NCBI GenBank assembly: GCA_030681635.1
Contig: JAUXRT010000019.1
Span: forward strand, 1-14,113
Source of the DNA: Reyranella sp.
GTDB lineage: Bacteria; Pseudomonadota; Alphaproteobacteria; Reyranellales; Reyranellaceae
Direction: 5' to 3'
Length of the DNA stretch: 14,113 nt
Position numbers and translations under genes: made by a program. Shown here one piece after another: positions 12,157-14,113 of this stretch; position 1 is the first letter of the stretch, and each line of letters begins with the position of its first letter. Under the pieces are notes generated by a model. The model had not been told where the DNA came from, made no database searches, and was given only the letters and a program-made list of their open reading frames with translations.

Positions 12157-13002
12157 TCAGCCTTCGTCGACGCCGAAGGCCTGGCGCATCGCCTTCACGC
12201 CTTCCTGGTGCGGCGTCCACAGGCGGCCGCCGACCAGGCCGCCATCGACGACGAGGTCATGGCCGTTGATGAAGCTCGATTCGTCGGAGGCCAGGAAGAC
12301 CGCGGCATGGGCGATGTCGTCGGTGAGGCCGGAGCGCGGGATCGGCTGGTTCTTGGCCATGCCGGCCTTCATCGCATCGGCATAACCGTCCGCCTTGTCG
12401 GGCGGCAGGCCGAGCGCCTTGGCGAAGATGCCGGTGGCGATGCCGCCGGGCGAGATCGAATTGACGCGAACGTTCTTCTCGCCGAGCTGCATGGCGGTGC
12501 AGACCGTGAGGTGGTTCACCGCCGCCTTGGCGGCGCCATAGATGATGGAGGTCGAATAGCCGGCGCGGCGGGCGGCAACGCTGCCGTTGTTGATGATGCT
12601 GCCGGAGCCCTGCTTCATCATGATCGGGGCGGCGTGCTTGAGGCCCAGCATCACCGAGCGCACCAGCGTTGCCATCGCCGCATCGAAGCCGTCGACCGGC
12701 ACCGTCTCGATGCCGCCCACCGGCGCCGGTCCGCCGGCATTGTTGAACAGGCAGTCGAGCCGGCCCCACCTGGCGAGGCAGGCCTCGAACATCGCCTTCA
12801 CATCGGCTTCCTGGGTGGCGTCGGTCCTCACGAACAGGCACTTGTCCTTGCCGAGAGCGGCTTCGAGGGTGCGTCCGAGTTCCTCGCGGCGGCCAGTCAC
12901 CAGGATCTTGGCGCCCTCCTTGACGAAGATCTCGGCGGTGCGCCGGCCGATACCGCTGGTCGCGCCCGTCACGATGGTGATCTTGCCGTCGAGTCTGCCC
13001 AT
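12157..13002 (-). CDS. Short-chain dehydrogenase/reductase (glucose 1-dehydrogenase-like SDR)
   Basis: A 281-residue classical SDR with TGATSGIG (12-19), NNAG (87-90), catalytic Ser141 (NNGSVA), Tyr155/Lys159 (YGAAK), SPGGIATGIF (184-193) and GHDLVVDGG (247-255). A C-terminal extension of about 25 residues (GGRLWTPHQEGVKAMRQAFGVDEG) goes beyond the usual SDR end and may shape the active site or the oligomer. Its Arg40 after the second strand (TGRRE) hints at NADP preference; the substrate is unknown. AGGGGAGA just upstream of the ATG (about 13009-13016) is a strong Shine-Dalgarno sequence. It is divergent from mtnP with 56 bp between, and convergent with the toxin-like pair with 24 bp between. 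Confidence 0.9.
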   Translation of the reverse strand: MGRLDGKITIVTGATSGIGRRTAEIFVKEGAKILVTGRREELGRTLEAALGKDKCLFVRTDATQEADVKAMFEACLARWGRLDCLFNNAGGPAPVGGIETVPVDGFDAAMATLVRSVMLGLKHAAPIMMKQGSGSIINNGSVAARRAGYSTSIIYGAAKAAVNHLTVCTAMQLGEKNVRVNSISPGGIATGIFAKALGLPPDKADGYADAMKAGMAKNQPIPRSGLTDDIAHAAVFLASDESSFINGHDLVVDGGLVGGRLWTPHQEGVKAMRQAFGVDEG

Positions 13003-13058
13003 GGTGTCTCCCCTTTATTTGGAAGGAATGATACACCAACGCCAGCAAGGAGCAGCAG

Positions 13059-13925
13059 ATGACGGTGTTGGGTATTTTGGGCGGCAGTGGCGTCTACGAC
13101 ATAGCGGGCCTCAAGAACGCCGAATGGCGCCGGGTCGCCTCGCCGTTCGGCGAGACGTCGGACGAGTTCCTGTTCGGTGTCCTCGACGGGCTGGACGTCG
13201 TGTTCGTGCCCCGCCACGGCCGCGGCCATCGCCATTCGCCGACGTCGATCAACTACCGCGCCAACATCGATGCGCTAAAACGCTCGGGCGTCACCGACAT
13301 TCTCTCGCTGTCGGCCTGCGGGTCGCTGCGCGAGGACCTGCCACCCGGCCATTTCGTCGTCGTCGACCAGTTCATCGACCGCACCTTCGCCCGCGAAAAG
13401 AGCTTCTTCGGCGAGGGGCTGGTGGCGCATGTGTCGATGGCGCAGCCGACCTGCAACCGGTTGGCCCAGGCCGTCCACGATTGCGCGCAGAAGGCGGGCT
13501 TTCCCGTGAAATTCGGCGGCACCTACATCGCGATGGAAGGGCCGCAATTCTCGAGCCTGGCCGAGTCGAAGCTCTATCGGAGCTGGGGCTGCGACGTCAT
13601 CGGCATGACCAACATGCCGGAGGCCAAACTCGCGCGCGAAGCCGAGATCTGCTACGCGACCGTCGCCATGGTGACCGACTACGACTGCTGGCATGACGAG
13701 CACGCCGCGGTGGATGTCGCGTCGATCGTCGCCGTCATGAAGGACAACACCGAAAAGGCGCAGCGCCTCGTCGCGCACCTGGCGCGCAACTTCCCGCGCC
13801 AGCATCCCGCGTGCCCGATCGGATCGGACCGGGCCCTGGACGTGGCGTTGATCACCGCGCCGGAAGCCCGCGACGCCTCGCTCGTGAGGAAATTGGATGC
13901 TGTCGCCGGCCGAGTGCTCTCCTAG
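13059..13925 (+). CDS. mtnP: S-methyl-5'-thioadenosine phosphorylase
   Basis: A 288-residue member of the PNP/MTAP family, which cleaves 5'-methylthioadenosine with phosphate to adenine and methylthioribose-1-phosphate in methionine salvage. The phosphate-binding LGGSGVYD (7-14, Ser10) and FVPRHGRGHRHSPTSINYRAN (49-69) are intact. So are YIAMEGPQFSSLAESKLYR (156-174), IGMTNMPEAKLAREAEICYA (181-200) and TDYDCWH (206-212). Asp207 and Asp209 select adenine (MTAP type) rather than the Asn of guanine/hypoxanthine phosphorylases. Length is normal. AAGGAG (13047-13052) stands 6 nt before the ATG. It converges on the response-regulator gene with 13 bp between stops; no other methionine-salvage gene is visible. 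Confidence 0.93.
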   Translation: MTVLGILGGSGVYDIAGLKNAEWRRVASPFGETSDEFLFGVLDGLDVVFVPRHGRGHRHSPTSINYRANIDALKRSGVTDILSLSACGSLREDLPPGHFVVVDQFIDRTFAREKSFFGEGLVAHVSMAQPTCNRLAQAVHDCAQKAGFPVKFGGTYIAMEGPQFSSLAESKLYRSWGCDVIGMTNMPEAKLAREAEICYATVAMVTDYDCWHDEHAAVDVASIVAVMKDNTEKAQRLVAHLARNFPRQHPACPIGSDRALDVALITAPEARDASLVRKLDAVAGRVLS

Positions 13926-13938
13926 GCGGCGAGCGAAC

Positions 13939-14113
13939 TTAGGTCGCCCTGCGCGGCAGCGGATGGCCAAGCAGCGCCGCGACGCGCTTAATGAGCGTGC
14001 CGACGTCGTAAGGCTTTGAGAAAAAGGCGTCGGCGACCGACGCCGCCCGTCTCTGGGGCACCCTGCCCGACACCACGATGACCGGAGTATTCGGGTAGTG
14101 GGACCGGACGTGC
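13939..14113 (-). CDS. Response-regulator receiver domain protein, C-terminal fragment
   Basis: The last 57 residues of a protein that runs off the window at its 5' end. The reading HYPNTPVIVVSG is beta-4 of a CheY-like receiver domain, and AFFSKPYDVGTLIKRVAALL gives beta-5 with the conserved Lys-Pro (33-34) and helix alpha-5. It stops 16 residues after that helix begins to close (LGHPLPRRAT), so no output domain follows the receiver. It is therefore a single-domain response regulator or the tail of a hybrid kinase. The phosphorylated Asp lies beyond the window. Confidence 0.8.
   Translation of the reverse strand, partial: HVRSHYPNTPVIVVSGRVPQRRAASVADAFFSKPYDVGTLIKRVAALLGHPLPRRAT

Noticed and set aside
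12208..13062. 284-codon plus-strand frame opposite the third SDR gene
   Set aside because: It is antisense to an intact SDR with all motifs; the composition is typical of a mirror frame, with no ribosome-binding site.
1..14113. CRISPR array, rRNA, riboswitch or replication origin
   Set aside because: No regularly spaced repeats, rRNA-like stretches, recognised aptamer cores or DnaA-box clusters were seen on reading both strands.

Overview
The window comes from a high-GC alphaproteobacterium. The style fits a soil or freshwater Rhodospirillales/Hyphomicrobiales-type genome (Reyranella-like would suit), but that placement is inferred from gene content, dense packing with stop/start overlaps, and codon use, not from a marker gene. 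No rRNA, intact tRNA, CRISPR array, transposase or integrase was seen.

Layout. (1) 1-734, minus: the N-terminal part of a membrane-anchored family-17 glycoside hydrolase, cut by the window edge. (2) 1059-3342, plus: an apparent operon of an alpha/beta hydrolase, a TSUP/TauE-type membrane transporter and a dual-specificity-type phosphatase, closed by a strong hairpin at 3396-3428. (3) 3437-6197: a small iron-enzyme cluster. A short Rieske oxygenase gene (minus) diverges from a haem-oxygenase-like diiron protein, a GlcG/HbpS-family protein and a GntR/FCD regulator (plus, all overlapping). Two identical 11-bp sites with a GTATAC core lie exactly 63 bp apart in the divergent promoter region; they look like the regulator's operators. 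(4) 6194-8321: two SDR oxidoreductases and a small membrane-anchored protein of unknown function.

(5) 8322-10403 is an accessory patch. It holds a lower-GC gene for a helical protein whose C-terminus copies the SSB tail DDDIPF, two tandem half-tRNA-like sequences (Pro-CGG and Thr-GGT anticodon arms), a GST gene, and a decayed, frameshifted copy of the 3' end of the 162-residue gene at 7833-8321. The two copies of that 3' end bracket the patch. (6) 10404-12132, plus: two adjacent genes for paralogous beta-sandwich proteins resembling the aegerolysin / Cry37 (ET79) cytolysin group. The second is fused to a predicted Cys/His enzyme-like domain and a helical C-terminal region. This is the best candidate for an undescribed toxin-type system here. 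(7) 12157-14113: a third SDR gene (minus), MTA phosphorylase mtnP (plus) and the tail of a response regulator (minus, cut by the edge).

How the genes work together: region 2 is an ordinary operon without a clear common pathway. Region 3 reads as one regulated oxidative module with two iron-dependent oxidases, and region 6 as a two-gene toxin-like unit. Everything else is housekeeping or scattered metabolism.
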